Below are positions 16,640 to 25,725 of a stretch of DNA of 64,000 nucleotides, piece by piece. The stretch lies in NCBI GenBank assembly GCA_018228645.1, contig CP073693.1, forward strand, positions 2,366,416 through 2,430,415, in the 5' to 3' direction. Positions within the stretch are counted from its first letter, which is position 1; each line of letters begins with the position of its first letter. This DNA comes from Clostridiaceae bacterium Marseille-Q4143 (GTDB taxonomy: Bacteria > Bacillota > Clostridia > Lachnospirales > Lachnospiraceae). The notes beneath the pieces were generated by a model that made no database searches, had not been told where the DNA came from, and worked only from the letters and a program-made list of their open reading frames with translations. The position numbers were made by a program, and so were the translations under genes.

Positions 16640-16859
16640 ATAGCTGATAACGAAAAAATTAAGAACAGATACCAGTAAAGAAATCAAAGAGCACAAGTCG
16701 GTGGAATTCCGGCACAGGAAATGTGGTACCGTAACAGTCGGAGTGCACTGGTTCGTTGGAAGAAGATAGAGGACGCAACAGACGTTCGGTTTACGCATGA
16801 GGAACACTATCAGGTAGCAGAAGATGCCCGTAAAAGGGAGCTTTTTGCTACCTTTTTTA
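16640..16859 (+). promoter_or_regulatory. Second, divergent cobalamin-riboswitch-like element with strong terminator
   Basis: Downstream of riboswitch 1 a second core appears: AAGTCGGTGGAATTCCGGCACAG (about 16696-16717) with a following CCGTAACAGTCGGAGTGCACTGG. The usual B12 box is not clear; CTATCAGG near 16808 is the nearest match. The element ends in a strong terminator, GGTAGCA/TGCTACC (16813-16852) with T6. This fits two aptamers in series or one decayed copy. Confidence 0.62.
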
Positions 16860-16888
16860 TTACCCATTTTCAAGGGAGGGAAAACAAA

Positions 16889-17827
16889 ATGAAAAGGAAA
16901 TGGTTAAAAAAGTCAGTCATAGCATTGATGCTGGCAACCGTACTTATGAGTACTGTCGGCTGCGGCGTTGATGATATCGGCGGTTCCGGAAGCTCCGGCA
17001 AACTGGATATTGATTATGTCGGGGAAGATGGAGAGGTCACCGAGGAAGAAGTTACTCCGGAAAGTACCGGTGTGATGGCGTGGCTGAAAGGAAAATTATC
17101 CGCTGATAAGAAACAGTCCGGCCGTCATGCAACAGAAGTCGCTTCTGCCAATAATAATACAGAAGAAGAGGAGAGTGGCTTAAGAGGTCTGTATGGACTG
17201 ACAGAGAGCGCCAATACAGAGAAGAAGAAAGAGACGGAAGCCGAACAGGAGCAGACAGTTCCAGAGCAGGAGACCGATGGAAACGATCAGAAAGCTCCAT
17301 CAAGGGAAGAAGAAAAAAAGAACGAAGCTCCTATTCCGAATTCTGGAACTGATAAGAACGAGGATAATAAGAAAAATCCGACTACAGTGAAGAAAAACAC
17401 CGTAACCTTCACCATTCGATGTGATACAGCTGTCAATAACGGCATGGACAAGGAAGCCAAATGGGCCGGCATCGTACCGTCCAGCGGATGTATCCTTCCG
17501 GTAACTACGATGGAATTTGAGGAGGGTGAAACCGTATTCGATCTTCTTTGCACGATAAGGGATACTTACAAACTGCAGATGGAATATACGGGAACCAATG
17601 GTGGTCAGTATATTCAGGGTATCAATAACCTGTATGAGTTTGACGGCGGCCGCTGGTCCGGCTGGATGTATTGTGTGAATGGCTGGTATCCCAATTATGG
17701 CTGCGGTCAGTATGTAGTGAAAAGTGGGGATGTCATCGAGTGGAATTACACCTGTGACTTAGGGTGTGATCTGGAAAATGGAGATCCCAATGGATACGGC
17801 AAAGAATGGAAAGACAATCATGACTGA
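16889..17827 (+). CDS. DUF4430 (transcobalamin C-terminal-like) lipoprotein
   Basis: A 312-aa surface lipoprotein. The signal ends in a lipobox, STVGC, so Cys25 would be lipid-anchored. Residues about 30-195 are an acidic, Lys/Glu/Asn-rich tether. Residues about 200-305 form the DUF4430 domain, homologous to the beta domain of intrinsic factor and transcobalamin: EEGETVFDLLCTIRDTY, then INNLYEFDGGRWSGWMY, then NGWYPNYGCGQY and the C-terminal DVIEWNYTCDLG. In the mammalian proteins this domain clamps one face of cobalamin. I use the ATG at 16889 with AGGGAGGG upstream; the 56 upstream codons lie in the riboswitch. First gene of the operon. Confidence 0.9.
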   Translation: MKRKWLKKSVIALMLATVLMSTVGCGVDDIGGSGSSGKLDIDYVGEDGEVTEEEVTPESTGVMAWLKGKLSADKKQSGRHATEVASANNNTEEEESGLRGLYGLTESANTEKKKETEAEQEQTVPEQETDGNDQKAPSREEEKKNEAPIPNSGTDKNEDNKKNPTTVKKNTVTFTIRCDTAVNNGMDKEAKWAGIVPSSGCILPVTTMEFEEGETVFDLLCTIRDTYKLQMEYTGTNGGQYIQGINNLYEFDGGRWSGWMYCVNGWYPNYGCGQYVVKSGDVIEWNYTCDLGCDLENGDPNGYGKEWKDNHD

Positions 17828-17856
17828 TAACTGACAGACAACAACGAGGGAATGAA

Positions 17857-18738
17857 ATGACAAAATACTTTGAACACCTTCATCCGGTGTGTATCTTCCT
17901 GTACTTTGTGCTGGTGATCGGTATGACGTTGGCCTGTATGCACCCGGTGATGCTGCTCATTTCCACAGTGGGGGCCATCCTCTTCCTGGGAATGTTGGGC
18001 GGCAGACGTAAGGTAGTGGGAATCCTGCGATTCGTAGGTCCCATGTTTCTGTTAATTGCAATCGCCAATCCATTGGTGAACCATCGAGGGGTGACACTCC
18101 TTGGAATGTTTATGGATCAGTGGATTACGCTGGAAGCTATCTGCTATGGAATCACAGCAGGACTTTCACTGGGAGCACTGATTCTGTGGTTTGCCTGTTA
18201 TCAGGAGATTATGACCAGTGATAAATTCCTTTATCTCTTTGGAAAGATAGCACCGGCAACGTCGCTTCTGATTACCATGACACTGCAGTTGATTCCCAAA
18301 CTGCAGAACCAGTTATCAGATATCCGGCAGGGGCAGGAGATGCTGCGGGAGCAGAAAAAAGGAATCATGGCGAAATTACATACAGCCATTCGCCATACAT
18401 CCACTCTGATTGGATGGAGCGTGGAAAATGCAGTGGAACAGGCAGATTCCATGAAAGCAAGAGGGTATGGTCTGAAAAGAAGGACGACCTTCCATCTGTT
18501 CCATTTTGATTCCAGAGATGCCAGATTTTTAACAGGTATTCTGATCTTGGGAGGCATGTGTATCATTGCCAGAGCTTTCGGGCATGGCACCATGGAATTC
18601 TACCCACGCATGGACGTGGTGATTACGGGGGAGAGCGGCATTTTTCTGTATTGCATCTTTGCAGTGCTTGTATGCCTGCCGACCATCCTGGAAGGCAAGG
18701 AGGCAGTAAGATGGCGTTCTTACGGATTGACAAGTTAA
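17857..18738 (+). CDS. ecfT: ECF transporter transmembrane component T
   Basis: The 293-aa EcfT couples ATP hydrolysis by EcfA to tilting of the substrate-binding S component. It has about six hydrophobic segments and the coupling-helix Ala-Arg-Gly motif in DSMKARGYGLKRRT (about residues 198-211). The start ATG at 17857 follows GAGGG. It overlaps the next gene (ecfA) by 28 nt, and lies 29 nt after the DUF4430 lipoprotein. Confidence 0.93.
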   Translation: MTKYFEHLHPVCIFLYFVLVIGMTLACMHPVMLLISTVGAILFLGMLGGRRKVVGILRFVGPMFLLIAIANPLVNHRGVTLLGMFMDQWITLEAICYGITAGLSLGALILWFACYQEIMTSDKFLYLFGKIAPATSLLITMTLQLIPKLQNQLSDIRQGQEMLREQKKGIMAKLHTAIRHTSTLIGWSVENAVEQADSMKARGYGLKRRTTFHLFHFDSRDARFLTGILILGGMCIIARAFGHGTMEFYPRMDVVITGESGIFLYCIFAVLVCLPTILEGKEAVRWRSYGLTS

Positions 18739-20375
18739 GCTTTGCTTATCCGGATGCCAGGACAAGGGCATTGGATGAGATCAGCTTTTCCATAGACAAA
18801 GGTGAATATCTGGTGGTATGCGGCGAATCCGGCTGCGGAAAGACGACTCTTCTCAGGCAGATAAAGCCGGAACTGACTCCGGCAGGAGCAAGAGAAGGAA
18901 CCGTATATTTCCATGACAAAAATGTACACGGGATGTCGCCGGAAGAGACCGCGGTAAAGATTGGATTTGTCCAACAGGACCCGGACAATCAGATTGTGAC
19001 GGATTTTGTCTGGCACGAGCTGGCTTTTGGCCTTGAAAATATGGCGCTTTCCACCTCCGCGATCCGACGCAGGGTCAGCGAGATGGCGAGCTTCTTCGGC
19101 ATGGAGGACTGGTTCCATAAGAAAACTTACGAACTGTCCGGCGGACAGAAGCAGATGCTCAATCTGGCATCCATTATGGCCATGAATCCGGAACTTCTGG
19201 TTCTGGATGAGCCAACCAGTATGCTGGACCCGCTGGCATCTCAGAATCTCTTGCAGATGGTTTCCCGGATTAACCGGGAATTGGGAGTGGCAGTGATCAT
19301 CTGCGAGCATCGTCTGGAAGAAGTCTTTCAGACTGCAGATCGAGTCCTGCTCATGGAGAAAGGACAGATACAGCTTCTGGATACTCCGCAATGGGTGGCA
19401 GAGGAATTATCAAGAAATCTGACAGATTCATCAAAGAACATATCAAGAATCTATCCGGGGTTACCCGGGGCAGTCCGAATCTTCAGTGGACTGAGACAGG
19501 AGGGGTTGTATCCGACGGAGGAGAAGACCCCCATCAGCATCCGGGAGGCAAGAAATGCGCTTCCGAAATTGCTTGAAAATACTCATATTCATATACTTCC
19601 CGATAAAAAGATTCCGACGAAGGAATCGCAGAAACACAAGACGGTGCTGGAAGCAAGGGAGCTCTGGTTCCGATATCAGGAAAAAAGTCCCGATGTATTA
19701 AGAGGATTATCCTTATCCGTCGGGGAAGGGGAACTGACCGCCCTGCTGGGCGGGAATGGTTCCGGCAAAAGCACCTTGTTAAAACTACTCTCAGGTGTCT
19801 CCAAACCCCTGAGAGGAAAAGTCAAAATGGAAAAAAGCAGACGACTGGCCATGCTGCCCCAGAGCCCCAAAGCGCTCTTTACCACAGATACCCTGTGGGA
19901 AGACCTTATGGACAGCGCGGATGGAAATGAGGAAAAGGCAAAGACCATGGCGGCAAGGATGAACCTGTCGGACAAGATTTATGCCCATCCCTATGATTTA
20001 AGTGGTGGAGAGCTGCAAAGAGCAGCCATTGGAAAACTCTTATTAAGAGATGCAGATATTCTTCTGCTCGACGAACCCACCAAGGGACTGGATGCAGGTC
20101 TCAAAGGAGATCTGGCAGGGTATCTGAAAGAACTCTGCAGGGAGGGCATTTCCATCTTACTGGTCACCCATGATCTGGAATTCGCCGCGGCCTATGCCGA
20201 CCGGTGTGCGTTGCTCTTTGACGGACAGATCGTATCAGAGGAAGAACCGCATGCTTTCTTTAGCGGTAACCGGTTCTATACCACCTCTGCCGGACTTATT
20301 GCAGGTGACTGCATTCCGGAAGCCATTACCTGCGAGGAGGTGATTGCTGCATGCAGAAAAGCGGCGTCTTCGTAA
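18711..20375 (+). CDS. ecfA: ECF transporter ATPase, fused double EcfA
   Basis: This 554-aa protein contains two ABC ATPase domains, the equivalent of EcfA1 and EcfA2 in one chain. Domain 1 has Walker A GESGCGKT (about 34-41), ELSGGQKQ and Walker B LLVLDEP. Domain 2 has GGNGSGKS (about 347-354), DLSGGELQ and ILLLDEP. A linker of about 90 residues separates them. The ATG at 18711 has AAGGAGG upstream, inside ecfT. It energises the ECF complex of this operon. Confidence 0.94.
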   Translation: MAFLRIDKLSFAYPDARTRALDEISFSIDKGEYLVVCGESGCGKTTLLRQIKPELTPAGAREGTVYFHDKNVHGMSPEETAVKIGFVQQDPDNQIVTDFVWHELAFGLENMALSTSAIRRRVSEMASFFGMEDWFHKKTYELSGGQKQMLNLASIMAMNPELLVLDEPTSMLDPLASQNLLQMVSRINRELGVAVIICEHRLEEVFQTADRVLLMEKGQIQLLDTPQWVAEELSRNLTDSSKNISRIYPGLPGAVRIFSGLRQEGLYPTEEKTPISIREARNALPKLLENTHIHILPDKKIPTKESQKHKTVLEARELWFRYQEKSPDVLRGLSLSVGEGELTALLGGNGSGKSTLLKLLSGVSKPLRGKVKMEKSRRLAMLPQSPKALFTTDTLWEDLMDSADGNEEKAKTMAARMNLSDKIYAHPYDLSGGELQRAAIGKLLLRDADILLLDEPTKGLDAGLKGDLAGYLKELCREGISILLVTHDLEFAAAYADRCALLFDGQIVSEEEPHAFFSGNRFYTTSAGLIAGDCIPEAITCEEVIAACRKAASS

Positions 20376-21235
20376 GCAGGCGGACAAAGATGGCGGCAGC
20401 CATCATCACGTTGGTACTTCCGGTATTATTACTGGCCTATGCATGGTTCATGAACCACCGTCCGGCACTCCATATCAAGTCCGAGTGGACTTTCCGGGAT
20501 ACTTTATTACAGAACAGTGATGTGATGCTGGCTTTTTTGTTTTTGCTTGTATCGGCACTGCCCTTCTATCTGGTCTTTGACCGGAAGAGAGGCCCTGACG
20601 GACATCGGGCGCAGGCAAGGGAACTGGTTCCCATTGCATTGATGGCAGCCCTGTGCGTGGTGGGAAGAACTGCATTTGCCTTGATTCCCTTACCGAACTT
20701 TAAGCCAGTCAGTGCCATCATCATTATCACAGCGGCAGCCTTCGGACCGGAGGCCGGATATCTCACCGGAGCGTTGGCAGGATTCGTCAGTAACTTCCTG
20801 TTTGGACAGGGACCATGGACTCCGTGGCAGATGTTCTGCTGGGGCTGCATCGGATTTGTGGCGGGACTTCTTACCAGAGCCGGAGCATTCGGCCCCATCG
20901 GACGGGAACTTCCGCAGAAGAATGGAAGGAGAAAGCGTCCCATCCGCCTGTGCATCTACGGACTGGCATCCGGATTTGCTTATGGGTGGGTGATGAACCT
21001 CTTCTACATCATCGGTTATGTCAGACCCCTGACCTGGCAGACCGTGGCAGCCGCCTATGTATCCAGCTTTTTCTTCGATCTGAGTCATGGCATCTGCACC
21101 ATGCTGGTGCTGTACTTCGTGGGGGAAGCATGGATTCGGAAATTATTACGGATTAAACGAAAATTCGGACTGACAGGGGAAGAACGATCCTATGTGATGC
21201 CTCCGGGCAGACATGAGGAGGAAGGAACACTATGA
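20351..21235 (+). CDS. ECF transporter S component, CbrT-like (probable cobalamin/corrinoid)
   Basis: The 294-aa membrane protein has an N-terminal extension with two hydrophobic segments (about 12-30 and 55-75) and an S-component core (about 88-270). The core segment NFLFGQGPWTPWQMFCWGCIGF is typical of S components of the CbrT/HmpT-like group. It overlaps ecfA by 25 nt (GAGGAGG precedes the ATG at 20351). The cobalamin riboswitches and the DUF4430 neighbour point to corrinoid as substrate; the sequence alone does not prove this. Confidence 0.82.
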   Translation: MQKSGVFVSRRTKMAAAIITLVLPVLLLAYAWFMNHRPALHIKSEWTFRDTLLQNSDVMLAFLFLLVSALPFYLVFDRKRGPDGHRAQARELVPIALMAALCVVGRTAFALIPLPNFKPVSAIIIITAAAFGPEAGYLTGALAGFVSNFLFGQGPWTPWQMFCWGCIGFVAGLLTRAGAFGPIGRELPQKNGRRKRPIRLCIYGLASGFAYGWVMNLFYIIGYVRPLTWQTVAAAYVSSFFFDLSHGICTMLVLYFVGEAWIRKLLRIKRKFGLTGEERSYVMPPGRHEEEGTL

Positions 21236-21933
21236 AACCAATCATCGAAACAAGACAGGCAGAGAAGCTTTATCAGGTAGGAGATTCCACCATCCATGCA
21301 GTGGATGGGATTAACCTGCAGGTAGAAAAAGGAGAGTTCCTCTGCATCAGCGGACGGAGTGGTTCCGGTAAATCAACTCTTCTAAGCCTGCTGGCGGGAC
21401 TGGAAAGCCCCACAGCCGGGGAGATTGAGATTCTGGGGCAGCATCTGGAACAGCTGAATGAAAAAGAACGGAGCCGTTTCCGACGGGCACACATCGGATT
21501 CGTGTTCCAGTCCTACAACCTGCTTCCTCAGTTCAGCGCTTGGGAGAATGTGGCCATGCCCCTGCAGATCCGGGGAATCTCACTAAAAGAACGAAAAGAA
21601 CGTGCCATGGAGATATTAGATCTGGTAGGACTCCGGGATCACGCCTTACATAAACCAACAGAGCTGTCCGGTGGACAGCAGCAGCGGATCGGCATTGCCC
21701 GCGCCATTGTAACGGGCCCGGCCATCGTCTTCGCAGACGAGCCAACCGGAAACCTGGATTCCAGAACCGGACAGGAAGTGATGGAACTCCTGGGACGGAT
21801 ATTCCGGAAATGGGGAACGACTTTTATCTTAGTAAGTCATGATGAGGAAATGTACCGCTATACAGACCGGGAGATCCGGTTAAAGGACGGAAAGATCGAA
21901 CAGCAAACATTACGGGAGGAAAGAATGTTATGA
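21232..21933 (+). CDS. MacB/LolD-type ABC transporter ATP-binding protein
   Basis: The 233-aa ATPase has Walker A GRSGSGKST (about residues 40-48), Q-loop VFQSYNLLPQFSAWENV, signature LSGGQQQRIGIARA and Walker B IVFADEPTGNLDS. This is the MacB/LolD/FtsE-like family, which drives mechanical work by FtsX-type permeases and not import. Its start overlaps the S-component stop and its stop overlaps the next start as ATGA, so it is translationally coupled on both sides. The partner permease is at 24037-25719. Confidence 0.93.
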   Translation: MKPIIETRQAEKLYQVGDSTIHAVDGINLQVEKGEFLCISGRSGSGKSTLLSLLAGLESPTAGEIEILGQHLEQLNEKERSRFRRAHIGFVFQSYNLLPQFSAWENVAMPLQIRGISLKERKERAMEILDLVGLRDHALHKPTELSGGQQQRIGIARAIVTGPAIVFADEPTGNLDSRTGQEVMELLGRIFRKWGTTFILVSHDEEMYRYTDREIRLKDGKIEQQTLREERML

Positions 21934-24044
21934 ATATGAAGAAACGATTACTGATTCTGTCCCTGTCCCTCTGTCTGGGACTCGGAGGCAGCCTGACCGC
22001 CTATGCGGAAGAGGCCAACCCTCCGGCGGCAGAAAGTACAGAAAATGCAGAGACCGCAGTCCAGACGGAAAGTGCACCGGCGGCAGAGGCAGCATCCGCA
22101 GCGGAAAATGCAGAAAGTACACCTGCTGCAGAAAACACACAGACAGAAGCCGCACCAGCGACGCAAGCAGCTACTGACGATACTGCAAAGGCAGCCAATA
22201 CCACCACGACCGATGATGGCAAGAAAGACGGAAACAGCAATACCGTTACCACGGAAAAGCCGAACACAGATATTAAGGTGACTCCGAGTAATGCCAATGC
22301 CCTGATCCTCATGGACGCAGGTGCACAGTCTCCGAAAGCAGCTCCGGGACAGACTGTAGAAGTAGTTCTTCCGCTGGCAGTCAACAGAGAATATCTGCCG
22401 AGTGAAAAATACCTGCTCCGCAATATTACCATCCGTCTGGACATCCCGAAGGATTCCACGAAAGATACCTGGCCATTTAATGTAGTGGATGCTTCTTCCA
22501 CCAAACATCTGGATGACATGAGTTATAACAGCACTGCAGAAGTATGGTACAAGCTCACCGTCTCCGAGTTCGCCAAAGAGGGCGTGTATCCGGTGAACTT
22601 CACTGTGAATGCCACCGTATGGAGAGAAGACAGCGTTAATGGAACCGATGTACAGGAAGATGTTACCTTCTCTATGAATGTCTTCATGACCGTTGTGGGT
22701 AACGGAAATATGTCCGGTGTTACCAGTGCCATCAGCCCGCTTGAGATTGCAGGAAGAGAAGACCATGCCATTGCATCACCCACCGGAAAACCGGGTGAGA
22801 CCGTGGTTATGAGTATTCCCATCGTCAATAAAGGACAGACCCTTACCAACGTGACCGTAGCACCGGTTGTCACCGGAGATTTGGAGACCTTCCCCTTCGT
22901 GACCACCGATATCAACTATGGCAGAGAGTTGGGCACCATGGAAAATGGCACCCGCCAGACCGTTGACTGGCCCATGACGATCTCTCCTTACGCCACTACC
23001 GGAAATAAAGTCGTTACCTTCCGTGCTACTTACGAAGAAAATGGTGTTTACGGTGAGTGTACCTTCAATGCTTATGTCTATGTCAAAGATGGCTGGGTAC
23101 AGGAATCTGCTCCGTCCCTCATGGTAGAGAGTTATGGCCTCTACGTGGATGACGAGGAAGTGCAGACCGTAGAAGCCGGAAAAGACGTTGTCCTGAAGCT
23201 GAAACTGAAAAATAACGCAGCAAAAGATATTATCTACAAAACCGTAGCAACCCTGAAACTGGCAGATGCCAATTCTCTGATTCTGACCAGCGGTTATTCC
23301 GATGCAGCCTATGTCCGCAGCATTTCGGCAGGACAGACCACGGATATTGAGTACCATATCACCGCAAGGGCATCCGCTTCCGTAGGACCCAGCGCCGCAA
23401 CTATTACGCTGGCCTATGAAAATCAGGATGTAGTCCAGGGAAGTGCCACTTCCACCATCCAGATCCCTATTAAGCAGCCCATGAACCTGCAGCTGGATAC
23501 CCCGGTGGTCTATGGCACTCCGGTACAGGGCGAGCCGGTGGCAGTATCCCTGAACATGGTCAATCTGGGACGTTCCCGTGCTTACAATGTGAGCATTGTA
23601 GCCATGAACGGCATCAGCATGCAGGATGCTTACTTTGGAGGAGATATCCTCGCGGCAGGAAACTTGAATGCAGATATCCAGATCATTCCGAACAAATCCG
23701 GCCAGTACGCAGGAACCCTTGTCGTACAGTATGAAGACGCAGATGGTGAGCAGTACACCCAGAACGTCAATGTAGACCTGGACACGGCTCCGGCGGTAGA
23801 TGAGACTGCTGTACAGGCCGACAGTGAAAATGTGGAAGTACAGAAGAAGGGCGGACTGCCCTGGTGGCTGGTCACTTTCCTGATCCTGCTCATTATTATC
23901 TGTGCCCTGCTGGCATGGTACTTCCTCGTATATAAGAAAAAGCAGGAAGCACAGGCTGAAGGAGCGCCGGAAGAAAAAGCACAGGCAGACAAAGATCAGG
24001 ACGAAATTCAGATCATTAATTTAGAGGATGAAGACAATGAATAA
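21930..24044 (+). CDS. Membrane-anchored extracellular protein with NEW3/S-layer-like Ig domains
   Basis: A 704-aa secreted protein with a signal peptide (cleavage probably after SLTAYA, residue 26), an Ala/Glu/Thr-rich stalk (27-110), then several beta-sandwich units of the NEW3/COG1361 kind (PGQTVEVVLPLAVN; GKPGETVVMSIPIVNKGQTLTNVTV; VNLGRSRAYNVSI). The C terminus has one membrane helix (about 645-668, WWLVTFLILLIIICALLAWYF) and an acidic cytoplasmic tail. It sits between the ATPase and the permease. By analogy with MacAB-type systems it may be an accessory that links the permease to surface partners; this is inference. Confidence 0.78.
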   Translation: MNMKKRLLILSLSLCLGLGGSLTAYAEEANPPAAESTENAETAVQTESAPAAEAASAAENAESTPAAENTQTEAAPATQAATDDTAKAANTTTTDDGKKDGNSNTVTTEKPNTDIKVTPSNANALILMDAGAQSPKAAPGQTVEVVLPLAVNREYLPSEKYLLRNITIRLDIPKDSTKDTWPFNVVDASSTKHLDDMSYNSTAEVWYKLTVSEFAKEGVYPVNFTVNATVWREDSVNGTDVQEDVTFSMNVFMTVVGNGNMSGVTSAISPLEIAGREDHAIASPTGKPGETVVMSIPIVNKGQTLTNVTVAPVVTGDLETFPFVTTDINYGRELGTMENGTRQTVDWPMTISPYATTGNKVVTFRATYEENGVYGECTFNAYVYVKDGWVQESAPSLMVESYGLYVDDEEVQTVEAGKDVVLKLKLKNNAAKDIIYKTVATLKLADANSLILTSGYSDAAYVRSISAGQTTDIEYHITARASASVGPSAATITLAYENQDVVQGSATSTIQIPIKQPMNLQLDTPVVYGTPVQGEPVAVSLNMVNLGRSRAYNVSIVAMNGISMQDAYFGGDILAAGNLNADIQIIPNKSGQYAGTLVVQYEDADGEQYTQNVNVDLDTAPAVDETAVQADSENVEVQKKGGLPWWLVTFLILLIIICALLAWYFLVYKKKQEAQAEGAPEEKAQADKDQDEIQIINLEDEDNE

Positions 24045-25719
24045 ATCAGATCTCCGGATTCAGCATATGCGGGCGGGGGATCTCCTCCGCACCGGATGCG
24101 TGAACCTGTGGAGGCGCAAGACCAGAACCATCCTCACGGCCCTGTCCATGACCGTCGGTGTCATGTGTATTGTGGTGCTGATCTCTGTCGGTATCGGTTA
24201 TGGAAGATCCTATGAAGAAAGCGTTGCTTCCATGGGAAGCCTGACCAAGATCGACGTCACGCCCCAGACCAAGATGAATGACAGCCAGAAGAGTGCATTG
24301 CTCAATGATAAGGCAGTGAACAGCTTTAAAGGGATTGATGGCGTGGAAGCCGTCACTCCGGTGGAACAGAGCACCGGTTACCTGAAGAGCGGAAATTATA
24401 TCGCTATCGCAAAGCTCTATGGCATTGACCTTTCCACAGCAGAAAGCTTCCTTCTCACTCCCGTAGAGGGAACCATGCCGGAGGCGGGGTTGAGACTTCA
24501 TCCTGAACTGATGGTGACGGATGACCTGGCAAAATCCTTCGCGGATCCTAACCGGAACTGGGAGGATGCCGTGGATGCCGATGGCAATCCTCTGGTCGAT
24601 CCATTGAGTTCACCCATCAAGCTGACCTTTGATTACAATACCTTAAATGGTGAGCAGACCGCCGACAAGGAAGGACGGGCTACCCAGTCCGGAACCTTTT
24701 ATAACCTGGACATTACAGGCGTTTGCTCCAGTTTGAACTATACCTACGCAACTTCCGCCTTTCTCGATAAAGACCGGCTGAAAGAGTGGAAGGATGCAGT
24801 GGAAAAGCAGACCTCTGCTTCCAGCAGCAATTCCAGTACCTCAGGAAGCAGTTCCGGAAACAGCTCCGGAAGTACCGATAACAGTTCCACTACCAACAGT
24901 GGAACGAACAGTAATACCAACAGCAGCACCAACAGTGGAACGAAAAGTAATACCAACAGCAGCACCAACAGTTCCGATACGAACAGTAATTCCAATAGCG
25001 GAACAGGAAACAGCACAGATACCAGCAATACCGGAACGACAGCCAACAGCAGTTCCACTTCCGGCAATACACAAGGAACCCGGAGTACCACCAATAGCCG
25101 TGATACCGAGCGGGCAGCTGTAGGAAGTCAGACCTCTTCCAGTAGCTCCAGCAGCGCACGTGGCGGTTCCAGCAACCCGGCACTGAAAGACACCTACGAT
25201 CTGGTCTGGATCAAGGCAGAGAAGGTATCTGATGTGGAGCGGATCTGTAAGCTGGTGCAGGACGCAGGATTTGAGACTACCTCCCTTAATGACATGCTGG
25301 AGGCGGTAAAGAAACAATCCCGCCAGATCCAGGGTATGCTGGGAGCCATCGGACTCATGGCACTTCTGGTCGCAGGCTTCGGTGTGGCCAACACCATGAT
25401 GATGTCCATTAACGAGCGGACCAGAGAAGTCGGTATCCTGAAAGTCATGGGTATGGAGTTCTCGGATATCGCAAGGATGTTCCTGACGGAAGCACTTTTA
25501 GTCGGACTGACCGGAGGAGTGGCAGGATTACTCTTAAGCTTCCTCATGGGACAGATCATCCCGGTACTCTTCGCAGATCAGGGAATCCGCTGTATCTTCC
25601 CCTGGTGGCTCATGGCAGGAGGCGTCCTCTTCGCAGGACTGGTAGCCCTGCTGGCAGCCTGGATTCCGGCAAAACGGGCTATGAATATCAGCCCGAATGA
25701 GGCCATCCGTACCGAGTAA
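24037..25719 (+). CDS. MacB/FtsX-family ABC permease with Ser/Asn/Thr-rich insertion
   Basis: The 560-aa permease has the family layout: TM1 (about 35-57, TALSMTVGVMCIVVLISVGIGYG), a MacB_PCD extracellular domain, then three C-terminal helices in the FtsX domain (INERTREVGILKVMG signature, two further helices, and RAMNISPNEAIRTE at the end). Unusually, about residues 250-385 are an uncharged Ser/Asn/Thr/Gly linker encoded in part by 36-bp tandem repeats. I use the ATG at 24037, 9 nt after AGAGGA; 24028 is also in frame. It overlaps the preceding stop. Partner of the 21232 ATPase. Confidence 0.9.
   Translation: MNKSDLRIQHMRAGDLLRTGCVNLWRRKTRTILTALSMTVGVMCIVVLISVGIGYGRSYEESVASMGSLTKIDVTPQTKMNDSQKSALLNDKAVNSFKGIDGVEAVTPVEQSTGYLKSGNYIAIAKLYGIDLSTAESFLLTPVEGTMPEAGLRLHPELMVTDDLAKSFADPNRNWEDAVDADGNPLVDPLSSPIKLTFDYNTLNGEQTADKEGRATQSGTFYNLDITGVCSSLNYTYATSAFLDKDRLKEWKDAVEKQTSASSSNSSTSGSSSGNSSGSTDNSSTTNSGTNSNTNSSTNSGTKSNTNSSTNSSDTNSNSNSGTGNSTDTSNTGTTANSSSTSGNTQGTRSTTNSRDTERAAVGSQTSSSSSSSARGGSSNPALKDTYDLVWIKAEKVSDVERICKLVQDAGFETTSLNDMLEAVKKQSRQIQGMLGAIGLMALLVAGFGVANTMMMSINERTREVGILKVMGMEFSDIARMFLTEALLVGLTGGVAGLLLSFLMGQIIPVLFADQGIRCIFPWWLMAGGVLFAGLVALLAAWIPAKRAMNISPNEAIRTE
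24892..24993 (+). repeat. 36-bp tandem repeat in the permease linker
   Basis: Two near-identical 36-bp units (24892-24927 and 24928-24963, one mismatch) and a partial third encode Thr-Asn-Ser-Gly-type dodecapeptides. This is a slippage-prone coding minisatellite. Confidence 0.85.
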
Positions 25720-25725
25720 AGGAGT

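Noticed and set aside
16721..16888. N-terminal extension of the DUF4430 reading frame
   Set aside because: It lies within the second riboswitch-like element and its terminator; the lipoprotein signal begins at 16889.
24892..24993. Direct repeats as a CRISPR array
   Set aside because: The units are contiguous with no spacers, lie in a coding sequence and encode a linker.
24744..25183. Long ORFs in other frames of the permease linker
   Set aside because: Low-complexity repeats stay open in several frames; the correct frame is fixed by the MacB and FtsX domains on either side.
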